Assembly: GCA_025060675.1 (NCBI GenBank)
Contig: JANXBI010000035.1
Coordinates: forward strand, 1-5,264
DNA: 5,264 nucleotides
Direction of reading: 5' to 3'
DNA from: Candidatus Caldatribacterium sp.
GTDB lineage: Bacteria; Atribacterota; Atribacteria; Atribacterales; Caldatribacteriaceae
Positions 1 to 4,815 of this stretch are shown in pieces. Each line of letters opens with the position of its first letter. Position 1 is the stretch's first letter. Made by a program: the position numbers and the translations under genes. The notes under the pieces are model-generated. The model searched no databases, was not told the DNA's origin, and saw only the letters and a list, made by a program, of their open reading frames with translations.

Positions 1-16
1 GGTGACATTTCCTTTT

Positions 17-83
17 CGTCATTCCCGCACGTTTTTGGCGGGAATCTGAGTAGACCCCGGCTGAAAAACGTGCCGGGGTGACG
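17..83. repeat. Composite inverted pair of hairpin repeats, copy 1
   Basis: A minus-oriented unit (CGTC at 17-20, stem ATTCCCGC 21-28 with GCGGGAAT 38-45) faces a plus-oriented unit (stem ACCCCGGC 54-61 with GCCGGGGT 72-79, tail GACG 80-83). The two loops are complementary: ACGTTTTT (29-36) and AAAAACGT (64-71). The whole element could therefore fold either as two hairpins or as one long interrupted hairpin. Only 8 bp separate the two units, against 20 bp in copies 2 and 3, which suggests an internal 12-bp deletion. This is a BIME-like arrangement with the tetranucleotide tails on the outside. Confidence 0.85.
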
Positions 84-162
84 AAAGGAGGGATGTGTCG
101 GGGTGACAGACAAAGGGAGGACGTGCCGGGGTGACGGAAAAGGAGAACATGCAGGGGTGATA
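68..162 (+). repeat. Tandem half-unit repeats
   Basis: The right half of the hairpin unit recurs four times: ACGTGCCGGGGTGACG (68-83), ATGTGTCGGGGTGACA (93-108), ACGTGCCGGGGTGACG (121-136) and ACATGCAGGGGTGATA (147-162). Spacing is 25, 28 and 26 bp, and the linkers are purine-rich (AAAGGAGG-like). Copies two to four lack the left stem arm, so they cannot form the unit hairpin. They look like products of local tandem duplication or slippage rather than of the process that made the full units. Confidence 0.7.
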
Positions 163-170
163 ACCTTTTT

Positions 171-249
171 CGTCATTCCCGCACGTTTTTGGCGGGAATC
201 TTCGTACGGTGGTGGGAAGACCCCGGCTAAAATACGTGCCGATGTGACG
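171..249. repeat. Composite inverted pair of hairpin repeats, copy 2
   Basis: The left unit (CGTC 171-174, stem 175-182 with 192-199) lies in a 35-bp stretch (167-201) identical to positions 13-47. A 20-bp linker at 200-219 contains GGTGGTGGGAAG. The right unit pairs ACCCCGGC (220-227) with GCCGATGT (238-245), which has two mismatches, followed by GACG. The linker and right unit match copy 3 closely, so copies 2 and 3 are the same composite element and copy 1 is a shortened form. Confidence 0.85.
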
Positions 250-257
250 GTAAGGAG

Positions 258-287
258 ATGCCGGCTACAATACACGCCGGCATGACG
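258..287 (+). repeat. Single hairpin repeat unit
   Basis: ATGCCGGC (258-265) pairs perfectly with GCCGGCAT (276-283) around a 10-nt loop, followed by GACG (284-287). It has no inverted partner within 50 bp, unlike the composite copies. Confidence 0.8.
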
Positions 288-300
288 ATAGGGGCAATAG

Positions 301-329
301 ATGCCGGCTTAAAGATTGCCGGCATGACG
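301..329 (+). repeat. Single hairpin repeat unit
   Basis: ATGCCGGC (301-308) pairs perfectly with GCCGGCAT (318-325) around a 9-nt loop, then GACG (326-329). The stem is identical to that of the unit at 258-287, but the loop differs (TTAAAGATT against TACAATACAC). Confidence 0.8.
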
Positions 330-349
330 ATGAAAGTGTAACGGTGGAG

Positions 350-380
350 AGTGCCGGCTAAAAAACATATCGGTATGACG
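350..380 (+). repeat. Decayed hairpin repeat unit
   Basis: The left arm AGTGCCGGC is intact-looking, but the right arm reads ATCGGTAT, so the stem has several mismatches. The GACG tail (377-380) is kept. It appears to be a degraded member of the same family. Confidence 0.6.
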
Positions 381-394
381 GTTGGGGGTAGAAG

Positions 395-424
395 ATGCCG
401 GCTAAACTACGTGCCGGCATGACG
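395..424 (+). repeat. Single hairpin repeat unit
   Basis: ATGCCGGC (395-402) pairs perfectly with GCCGGCAT (413-420) around the loop TAAACTACGT, then GACG (421-424). The loop is close to that of the 485-514 unit (TAAAGTACGT), although the outer stem bases differ in both arms. Confidence 0.8.
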
Positions 425-436
425 ATTTTTTCATTT

Positions 437-514
437 TGTCATTCCCGCATGCTTTTAGCGGAATCCTCGCATGGTGGTGAGAAGACACCGGCTAAAGTAC
501 GTGCCGGTGTGACG
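437..514. repeat. Composite inverted pair of hairpin repeats, copy 3
   Basis: The left unit (TGTC 437-440, ATTCCCGC 441-448) has a one-base deletion in its second arm (GCGGAAT, 458-464). A 20-bp linker (465-484) contains GGTGGTGAGAAG and closely matches the copy 2 linker. The right unit pairs ACACCGGC (485-492) perfectly with GCCGGTGT (503-510), then GACG (511-514). It is a diverged homologue of copy 2. Its intact right stem differs from copy 2 in compensated positions. Confidence 0.8.
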
Positions 515-520
515 GTAGAG

Positions 521-710
521 GGGTGTCGGCATGGTAGTGGGGGCTGCTTGCTGGCAGTGGGGGTTATATCAGTGTGGCAGTTAGAGGTTGCTGGTATGAT
601 GGCTGGGGAGTGTTGGTGTGACGATGGAGGGATGCTGGTATGAAGGTGAAGGTTTTGCCGTGAAGGTAGGGTTTTGCATGTAGTGGGGTGGTGAATGGTA
701 GGGAGTGCCG
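521..710 (+). other. G-rich, C-poor strand with decayed half-repeats
   Basis: By my hand count this 190-bp stretch has about 89 G and only about 17 C on the plus strand. It contains fragments resembling the right half of the hairpin unit, for example TGCTGGTATGA (592-602 area), GTTGGTGTGACGATGG (612-627 area), TGCTGGTATGAAGG and, next to murJ, GTGCCGGATGATG (706-718). I see no full hairpin and no credible gene. The long minus-strand frame here (439-720) is a His/Pro/Ser-rich composition artefact. Confidence 0.55.
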
Positions 711-739
711 GATGATGCAATCTCCTCTATAATACCCTC
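705..739 (+). promoter_or_regulatory. Predicted leaderless promoter of murJ
   Basis: A perfect TATAAT lies at 728-733, followed by ACCCTC and then the ATG at 740. Transcription normally starts about 6-8 bases after the -10 box, which falls on or beside the A of that ATG. At 17-bp spacing the -35 position (705-710) reads GTGCCG, a weak match to TTGACA at three of six bases, and there is no extended -10 TG. No purine-rich ribosome binding site lies in front of the ATG. The -35 region falls in a residual hairpin-repeat fragment. The box and its position are seen; the transcription start is inferred. Confidence 0.6.
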
Positions 740-2284
740 ATGAGGGAAACGGAGGAAAGCATTGCTCGAGCAGGTTCTGTCATTCTCCTTGCGAATCTCT
801 TAAGCCGCCTCCTTGGGTTCTTGCGGGAAGTCCTCATTGCGTACTTTTTCGGTGCTCAGGCAGTGACGGACAGTTTCCTTGTTGCCAGTATCCTCCCTGC
901 AGCCATTGCTGGGCTCATTAGTGGAGCGCTGACAACCGTTTTCATTCCTGTTTTTGTGGAAGAGCGGGAAATCCATGGGGAGGAGAGGGCATGGGAGGGG
1001 ACACGGGCAGTTTTCGGCACCTCCCTCTTGTACCTCCTTGTGATGCTTGGTGCAGGATACGTTGTGGCGCCGTGGTTCATCCGCGCTGTTGCCCCAGGAT
1101 TTGAGGAAGAACGCCTCCGCCTTGCCCTTTCCATGAACCGCGTCATGCTCCCCTCCCTTGTCTTCCTTGGCCTTTTTGGGCTTTCAACTGGCATCTTCCA
1201 ATCGTACCGGCTGTTCACCTTGCCCGCTCTTGCAGGGCTTTTGTACAACGTATCCCTCATCGCGTTCCTTGTGGGGGGGAGACGTTCTCCAGTCCTTGGT
1301 CTTGCCTTGGGAAGCCTTGCAGGAACCATCATCCAGGTTGTTCCCCTTTTGCTCTTTGCCCGGAGGAGGTGGCGGGGATGGGGTATGAGCTTTTCCTTGC
1401 GCCATCCAATGCTTCAAAGAATCTGGGGGCTCATGCTTCCCATCTTCATCGGAACTGGCGTAGGGTATTTGAACCTCCTTGTTGACCGTGCTTTTGCTTC
1501 ACTTCTTCCTGAGGGGACCATTGCCGCGCTGAATTTCGCTGTGCGGGTCAAGGAAATCCCCACGGGTCTTTTTGTGGTGGCGCTTTCTCAGGCGATTTAC
1601 CCTGTGGCCTCACGCCAGGCGGTACAGGGAAGAGTTGATGAGCTCCGAGAGCTCTTTGTGAAATCCCTTGGGACCCTTTGGCTTTTCATCGTTCCCTCTG
1701 GAGCTGGTCTTGTGGTGCTTGCCCGGGAAACCATTGCTTTCCTCTTTGAGCGGGGCGCCTTCACACCGCAGGCAACCACCATCACCGCCGAGGCCCTCGC
1801 CTTTTACTCTCTCGGCCTTCTTGCCACAGCTTCCCTTGACGTCACAGGGAGAATCTTCTACTCCCTCCAGGATACGAAAACCCCTGTTAAGGTCAGTATC
1901 CTCGGCCTTCTTTTGAACATCCTCCTTAACGCCCTCCTTGTCCACCGCATGGCCCACCGGGGGCTTGCCCTGGCAACGTCGCTGAGCGCGACTTTCATGT
2001 TCGTGGTGCTTTTTGCCATCCTCCGCCAGAGGCTGCATGGTGTGGGGGGGAGGCGACTTGGGAGAGACTTTGGGAAAATCCTTTGCGCCACACTCGTTAT
2101 GGTCGTCGTCGTTGGACTGTTGCGTCCCTTTATCCAGAACTCCTGGACGTACCTTGGGGTTGTTGCCGCAGGGGGCGTAACCTATGGCGTGGGCGCGCTC
2201 ATCTTGAAATTAGAAGGGGCTAAGTACGTTCTTGAGGCCTTGAAAAAGGGATGGGGAAAGGTAAGAAAGGGTTGCGCAGATTGA
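740..2284 (+). CDS. murJ: Lipid II flippase MurJ (MviN family)
   Basis: MurJ is an inner-membrane protein of the MOP exporter superfamily that moves lipid-linked peptidoglycan precursor (lipid II) across the cytoplasmic membrane. The 514-residue product has the usual family length and about 14 hydrophobic segments. Family landmarks are the N-terminal SRLLGFLRE (residues 22-30), TDSF near 43-46, LVDRAFASLLPEG (247-259), AVRVKEIPTGLF (267-278), FLFERGAFT (334-342) and YSLQDTKTPVKVS (374-386). Arg23, Arg29, Asp44 and Arg269 align by eye with E. coli Arg18, Arg24, Asp39 and Arg270. The Arg pair at E. coli 52-53 is replaced here by small or hydrophobic residues (PAAIAGLISGAL, 53-64). The ATG lies where MurJ normally begins, has no ribosome binding site, and sits six bases after TATAAT. 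An ATT at 761, preceded by GGAGG, is a less likely alternative start. The gene converges on the flagellar operon. Confidence 0.95.
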   Translation: MRETEESIARAGSVILLANLLSRLLGFLREVLIAYFFGAQAVTDSFLVASILPAAIAGLISGALTTVFIPVFVEEREIHGEERAWEGTRAVFGTSLLYLLVMLGAGYVVAPWFIRAVAPGFEEERLRLALSMNRVMLPSLVFLGLFGLSTGIFQSYRLFTLPALAGLLYNVSLIAFLVGGRRSPVLGLALGSLAGTIIQVVPLLLFARRRWRGWGMSFSLRHPMLQRIWGLMLPIFIGTGVGYLNLLVDRAFASLLPEGTIAALNFAVRVKEIPTGLFVVALSQAIYPVASRQAVQGRVDELRELFVKSLGTLWLFIVPSGAGLVVLARETIAFLFERGAFTPQATTITAEALAFYSLGLLATASLDVTGRIFYSLQDTKTPVKVSILGLLLNILLNALLVHRMAHRGLALATSLSATFMFVVLFAILRQRLHGVGGRRLGRDFGKILCATLVMVVVVGLLRPFIQNSWTYLGVVAAGGVTYGVGALILKLEGAKYVLEALKKGWGKVRKGCAD

Positions 2285-2315
2285 GAACTATTCCACGACA
2301 TCTACCTGTGCCACT
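2285..2315. other. Short convergent intergenic gap
   Basis: Thirty-one base pairs separate the murJ stop from the stop of the opposing lipoprotein gene. I find no strong GC hairpin followed by a T-run in either direction. The best candidate is a weak AAGC...GCTT hairpin at 2320-2332, inside the lipoprotein coding sequence. Each transcript must end within this gap or run antisense into the other gene. Confidence 0.5.
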
Positions 2316-2630
2316 CTAAAAGCGCAAGGCTTCAATTTCGATGAGGCGGATGAGCTCACCCCACATGAAAATGCTTGCCCCTTCAACGTGCTCAGCAACA
2401 AAGACGACTCGAAGTCCATCCACGCGGAACTCTTCGGGGAGGTTCACCGGCTCATACTGTACCCCGTTGTCCCCCAAGATGCCAAAGAACCCACCTTCAA
2501 GGGGGACGTGCACCACGGTTCCCGTTACCCGAACCTTTCCACAGAGGGGACACTCACTTCGGCATCCAGGGAGCGCAAAAAGGAGGAAAAGGGCAAGGAG
2601 GAGAAGACCGCAGGAGGACACTTTCTGCAC
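2316..2630 (-). CDS. Small predicted lipoprotein, family of unknown function
   Basis: I do not recognise a named function. From the GTG at 2630 the product is 104 residues: a short basic start, a hydrophobic stretch (about 8-20), and LFALPGC (17-23), a plausible lipobox with lipidation and cleavage at Cys23. A CxxC (Cys27, Cys30, in ECPLCGK) follows directly, and could be a metal site or a disulfide. The remaining ~75 residues are beta-rich, with the pattern VTGTVVHVPLEGGFFGILGD (35-54), YEPVNLPEEFRVDGLRVVF (59-77) and SIFMWGELIRLIEIE (86-100). From memory this resembles a widespread small OB-like domain found with or without lipoprotein signals in bacteria and archaea; I have not verified this. 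The GTG is chosen because AAAGGAG lies 8 bases upstream; upstream residues in the longer frame overlap the fliT-like gene and look non-coding. It is the last gene of the flagellar cluster. Confidence 0.75.
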   Translation of the reverse strand: MQKVSSCGLLLLALFLLFALPGCRSECPLCGKVRVTGTVVHVPLEGGFFGILGDNGVQYEPVNLPEEFRVDGLRVVFVAEHVEGASIFMWGELIRLIEIEALRF

Positions 2631-2635
2631 CGCAC

Positions 2636-2646
2636 TCACTCCTTTT
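2636..2646 (-). promoter_or_regulatory. Ribosome binding site deciding the lipoprotein start
   Basis: On the minus strand AAAAAGGAG precedes TGAGTGCG and then GTG (2630-2628). The 8-base spacing is good. An earlier in-frame GTG overlaps this site and is too close to use it, so the second GTG is preferred. Confidence 0.6.
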
Positions 2647-2700
2647 TGGAGGATGGTACCACACCTTATCCTTCTGGTCCATCCCAACTCGACAAGCTTC

Positions 2701-3066
2701 CTATCCTTCTTCTTCAATGAAGCGAGAAGACTCAGGAGGCTCGATGTTCCTTCGAAGAACCTTTGCGGCCTGTACCGCTTTGTACCCCTCTTTGAGGGAG
2801 GAGAGTTCTTGCTTGAGCATCCCCTCAAGGTGGGAACGAATCTCCTCGTCCTTTTGGGTAATTTCCCCAAGGAGGGCGAGGGCACGCAGGCGCTCGGCTC
2901 CTTGGAGTCTCTCCCCTCCAAGGAGGGGGCTCAAAGCGTCGATGAGCTTCTGGCGGGAAGCGAGGTACTCTGGGAGACCTTCAAGATCCCCCGAAAGGAC
3001 CGCGGCGTGCATCTTCCGCGTTACGCTAAGGAGCTCCTCAAGCAGTTCAAGAGGTCCCTTGTCCAC
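2701..3066 (-). CDS. FliT-like flagellar export chaperone
   Basis: The 121-residue product is almost entirely helical and charged, with heptad-like leucines (LELLEELLSV 6-15, LPEYLASRQKLIDALSPLL 31-49, ALALLGEITQKDEEIRSHL 62-80) and a Lys/Glu-rich third helix (LKQELSSLKEGYKAVQA, 84-100). It ends in SRFIEEEG. Size, helical pattern and position directly after fliD-fliS match FliT/FlgN-type chaperones, which in other bacteria keep the cap protein FliD (FliT) or hook-associated proteins (FlgN) soluble before export. Sequence conservation in this family is poor, so the name rests on context. The start chosen is GTG at 3066, overlapping the fliS end by 20 bp, with a weak purine run (GGAAAGAG) upstream; an ATG at 3012 would remove the first helix. 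The overlap suggests translational coupling to fliS. Confidence 0.7.
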   Translation of the reverse strand: MDKGPLELLEELLSVTRKMHAAVLSGDLEGLPEYLASRQKLIDALSPLLGGERLQGAERLRALALLGEITQKDEEIRSHLEGMLKQELSSLKEGYKAVQAAKVLRRNIEPPESSRFIEEEG

Positions 3067-3439
3067 GGCTTTCGAGCTCTTTCCAAGCCTCACGAAGACC
3101 CGAGAGGATGCGGATGACACCAGAAAGCGTTGTGGCAGCGTTCTCTCTGTTCGTCCTTGCACATTCCCGGAGGATGAACCGATACAGGGCAAAGAGATTC
3201 GCAGCGATTTCGCCCCCCTCTTCGACGTTGAGGCTCCCCAAAAGCTCAAGGACGATGCGTTCGGCTTTAGCCATGTGCATTCGGGCAAGCATTTCGTCTC
3301 CTTCGGCAAAGGCCTGCTTGGCGAGCTTGAAGAACTTGATGGCACCATCGTAAAGGAGTATCACAAGCTTCAGGGGCGAAGCGGTGTTCACGGTGTTTTC
3401 CTCGTAAAACCGCCGAGCCATGGTAGCATAAGCATTCAT
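3047..3439 (-). CDS. fliS: Flagellin export chaperone FliS
   Basis: FliS binds the C-terminal end of flagellin in the cytoplasm, prevents premature polymerisation and hands it to the type III flagellar export apparatus. The 130-residue product has the family length and landmarks: an N-terminal Tyr-containing segment (MNAYATMARRFYEENTVN), SPLKLVILLYDGAIKFFKLA (21-40), a long central helix (AEGDEMLARMHMAKAERIVLELL, 45-67), GGEIAANLFALYRFI (75-89) and a final helix with LSGLREAW (112-119). The ATG at 3439 is preceded by GGGGGAG at good spacing, and that site overlaps the fliD stop region; only 12 bp separate the two genes, typical of one transcript. Confidence 0.95.
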   Translation of the reverse strand: MNAYATMARRFYEENTVNTASPLKLVILLYDGAIKFFKLAKQAFAEGDEMLARMHMAKAERIVLELLGSLNVEEGGEIAANLFALYRFILRECARTNRENAATTLSGVIRILSGLREAWKELESRGQGTS

Positions 3440-3451
3440 AGTCTCTCCCCC

Positions 3452-4801
3452 TTAGCTCTTCCTCATGAGATTACTCAAGTTGGTTATTTGCTGAGCCAGC
3501 CAATTGCTCTGCGTTTGCATGGTTCCGAGGTAACTCTCAAGGGCAGCGAATTGCTTCTGCCAACGCACTTTCTGCGCCTCTAAGCGCTCTTCCATGAGGG
3601 CAATACGCTCATCAAGATCCTTAATAACCTTGTCGTAGAGCTTTTGAGCGCTTGTCACCATCCCCTCATAGGGATTGGTAACAAAAGCAAGGTACTCGTT
3701 AAGGGATTTTGCTACGCCTCTAGAACCGGCAAAGAGTTCTTGAACCCCCTCGAGGTTTGTCTCAAGTACCTGAGTAAGCTTCCCCTCGTCTACGGTGAGA
3801 TTCCCATAGCGATCAATGGAGATACCAAGATCCATAACGCTTTGGAGGCCTGAAGGAGCCACCCGAGAGGTGAGGCGTTTCATGAGCTCCGCAGTGACGC
3901 GGAGAAGCGTCGTTTCTCCAAGGAGGGCTCCTGCGACCTTTGTCTCCGCACTGTAGGAAGCATTGTCCTTCACGAATTGGAGGAAGTCTCTGAGCGCATT
4001 GGTGAAATCCACAATGCTCCGTTTCACCGCATCGAAATCGCGAAAGACCGTTACGGTCACCCTCCCAGTGTCTTTGAGGTTGAGCGTCATCCCGGGAAGG
4101 AAATCGACGACAACGTTTGTAGGACCCTCATACACTACAGGATTCGTCTCCCCAAGGAGAATCCGCGCATTCTGTGCCGCCTGAATTTCTGTCCAACCCT
4201 CGATTGTCGCCTCTCCCCCAGTGAGCTCTACGGTCACTCCAATGGCGTTCTCCACCCCAGTTCTTTCGCTCGCAAGAAGGAGCCGATACCCCTCTTGGGT
4301 TTTTACGATAGATGCTCTCACCCCAGCACCTGCCCGGTTGATGGCATCACGAATGCCAGAGAGGGTGTTGTTTGTCGTACCGATGGCAATCTCCGTGGTC
4401 CTTCCATTGACCGTTACCGTAATCCTCCCCTCACCAAACCGAACATCTGTGCTCGTATAGGCAGAGGATGTGGCAATCTGATGGGCCTTCGCAAGGCTCT
4501 CCACTTGGAGAATGTACGTCCCCTCCTGCGCACCACCTCCTATGGACACAGAGAGGGCATCACCCAAAACCGTAGCCTTTTTCGCAAGAAAAGTGGAGGA
4601 CAACGAGAGGTTCAAGGCGCTCGCCTTGAGGTTTAGGAGTTTCGTGGCCGCCGTTTTGAGGAGGGTAAGCCTCTCGGTGTAGGTGGTTTTTTTCGCTTCA
4701 AGTCTTTTGATGGGCGCACGCTCGACTTCAACGAGCTTTTCGATGATTTCGCTTGTTTTGAGTCCGGAAATGAGACCGTCAATGGTTAAGGTTCCTGCCA
4801 A
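3452..4801 (-). CDS. fliD: Flagellar filament cap protein FliD (HAP2)
   Basis: FliD forms the cap at the growing tip of the flagellar filament, is secreted through the filament channel and folds incoming flagellin. The 449-residue product has the FliD N-terminal domain (about 5-100, with IDGLISGLKTSEIIEKLVEV at 7-26 and a following coiled coil), a flagellin-IN-like segment (about 122-180, with IRDAINRAGAGVRASIV) and the FliD C-terminal domain (about 210-435, with LGISIDRYGNLTVDEGKL at 325-342). A coiled coil (about 388-420) leads to the C-terminal SNWLAQQITNLSNL. Length is near that of enteric FliD (about 470). The start codon is TTG (4801-4799), not ATG, supported by AGGAGG 8 bases upstream and by the alignment of the N-terminus. 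It lies 14 bp after flaG and 12 bp before fliS. Confidence 0.96.
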   Translation of the reverse strand: MAGTLTIDGLISGLKTSEIIEKLVEVERAPIKRLEAKKTTYTERLTLLKTAATKLLNLKASALNLSLSSTFLAKKATVLGDALSVSIGGGAQEGTYILQVESLAKAHQIATSSAYTSTDVRFGEGRITVTVNGRTTEIAIGTTNNTLSGIRDAINRAGAGVRASIVKTQEGYRLLLASERTGVENAIGVTVELTGGEATIEGWTEIQAAQNARILLGETNPVVYEGPTNVVVDFLPGMTLNLKDTGRVTVTVFRDFDAVKRSIVDFTNALRDFLQFVKDNASYSAETKVAGALLGETTLLRVTAELMKRLTSRVAPSGLQSVMDLGISIDRYGNLTVDEGKLTQVLETNLEGVQELFAGSRGVAKSLNEYLAFVTNPYEGMVTSAQKLYDKVIKDLDERIALMEERLEAQKVRWQKQFAALESYLGTMQTQSNWLAQQITNLSNLMRKS

Positions 4802-4809
4802 TGGTCCCC

Positions 4810-4815
4810 CTCCTC
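4810..4815 (-). promoter_or_regulatory. Strong ribosome binding site of fliD
   Basis: On the minus strand AGGAGG is followed by GGGACCAT and then TTG (4801-4799), an 8-base spacing. It lies in the 14-bp gap after the flaG stop and supports the TTG start. Confidence 0.75.

Larger units (their letters stand above)
1..727. repeat. Non-coding array of REP-like hairpin repeats
   Basis: This stretch of more than 700 bp contains no gene I can support. It is filled with small inverted-repeat units of one family: an 8-bp stem arm, a 9-10 nt loop, the other arm, then GACG. Plus-oriented units are at 54-83, 220-249, 258-287, 301-329, 350-380, 395-424 and 485-514. Minus-oriented units, starting with CGTC or TGTC, are at 17-45, 171-199 and 437-464. 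Half-units lie at 93-108, 121-136 and 147-162. After about 521 only decayed right halves such as TGCTGGTATGA remain. Open frames here are short and their translations merely repeat the repeat sequence. The organisation resembles REP/BIME elements. There are no unique equal-length spacers, so it is not a CRISPR array. Confidence 0.85.

Noticed and set aside
103..285. Plus-strand open frame of 60 codons in the repeat array
   Set aside because: It is made of hairpin-repeat sequence, and its translation shares FFVIPARFWRESSYGG-like text with the next frame only because both read the same repeat.
17..514. CRISPR array
   Set aside because: The repeats are variable hairpins in both orientations with related linkers; there are no constant repeats separated by unique equal-length spacers and no cas genes.
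521..580. Possible G-quadruplex from the two G5 runs
   Set aside because: Only two long G runs are close together; four properly spaced runs are not present.
395..643. Plus-strand open frame of 82 codons
   Set aside because: Its first part is translated repeat copy 3 and the rest is the G-rich skewed strand; there is no ribosome binding site or family resemblance.
439..720. Minus-strand 93-codon His/Pro/Ser/Thr-rich frame
   Set aside because: The composition follows directly from the C-rich strand and leaves few stop codons; there is no domain or credible start signal.
2554..2682. Minus-strand 42-codon frame starting MDQKDKVWYHPPKR between the fliT-like and lipoprotein genes
   Set aside because: The first residues look plausible, but two-thirds of it runs out of frame through the lipoprotein signal sequence and becomes Pro/Cys-rich; no ribosome binding site was seen.
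2631..2921. Upstream extension of the lipoprotein frame to a 201-residue product
   Set aside because: It would bury the signal peptide in mid-protein and overlap the fliT-like gene by more than 200 bp; the GTG at 2630 has a good ribosome binding site.
2341..3117. Plus-strand frame of 258 codons
   Set aside because: It is antisense to the lipoprotein and fliT-like genes, has no recognisable domain, and its composition follows the opposite-strand codons.
2375..3583. Long plus-strand open frame of 402 codons antisense to the flagellar genes
   Set aside because: It overlaps conserved fliS and the fliT-like gene on the other strand and is Ser/Arg/Pro-rich with changing character along its length, as expected for a shadow frame.
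2860..4160. Recurring CCAAGGAG strings on the plus strand
   Set aside because: On the coding strand these are CTCCTTGG, a frequent way of coding Leu-Leu-Gly in these helical proteins; spacing and context are irregular.
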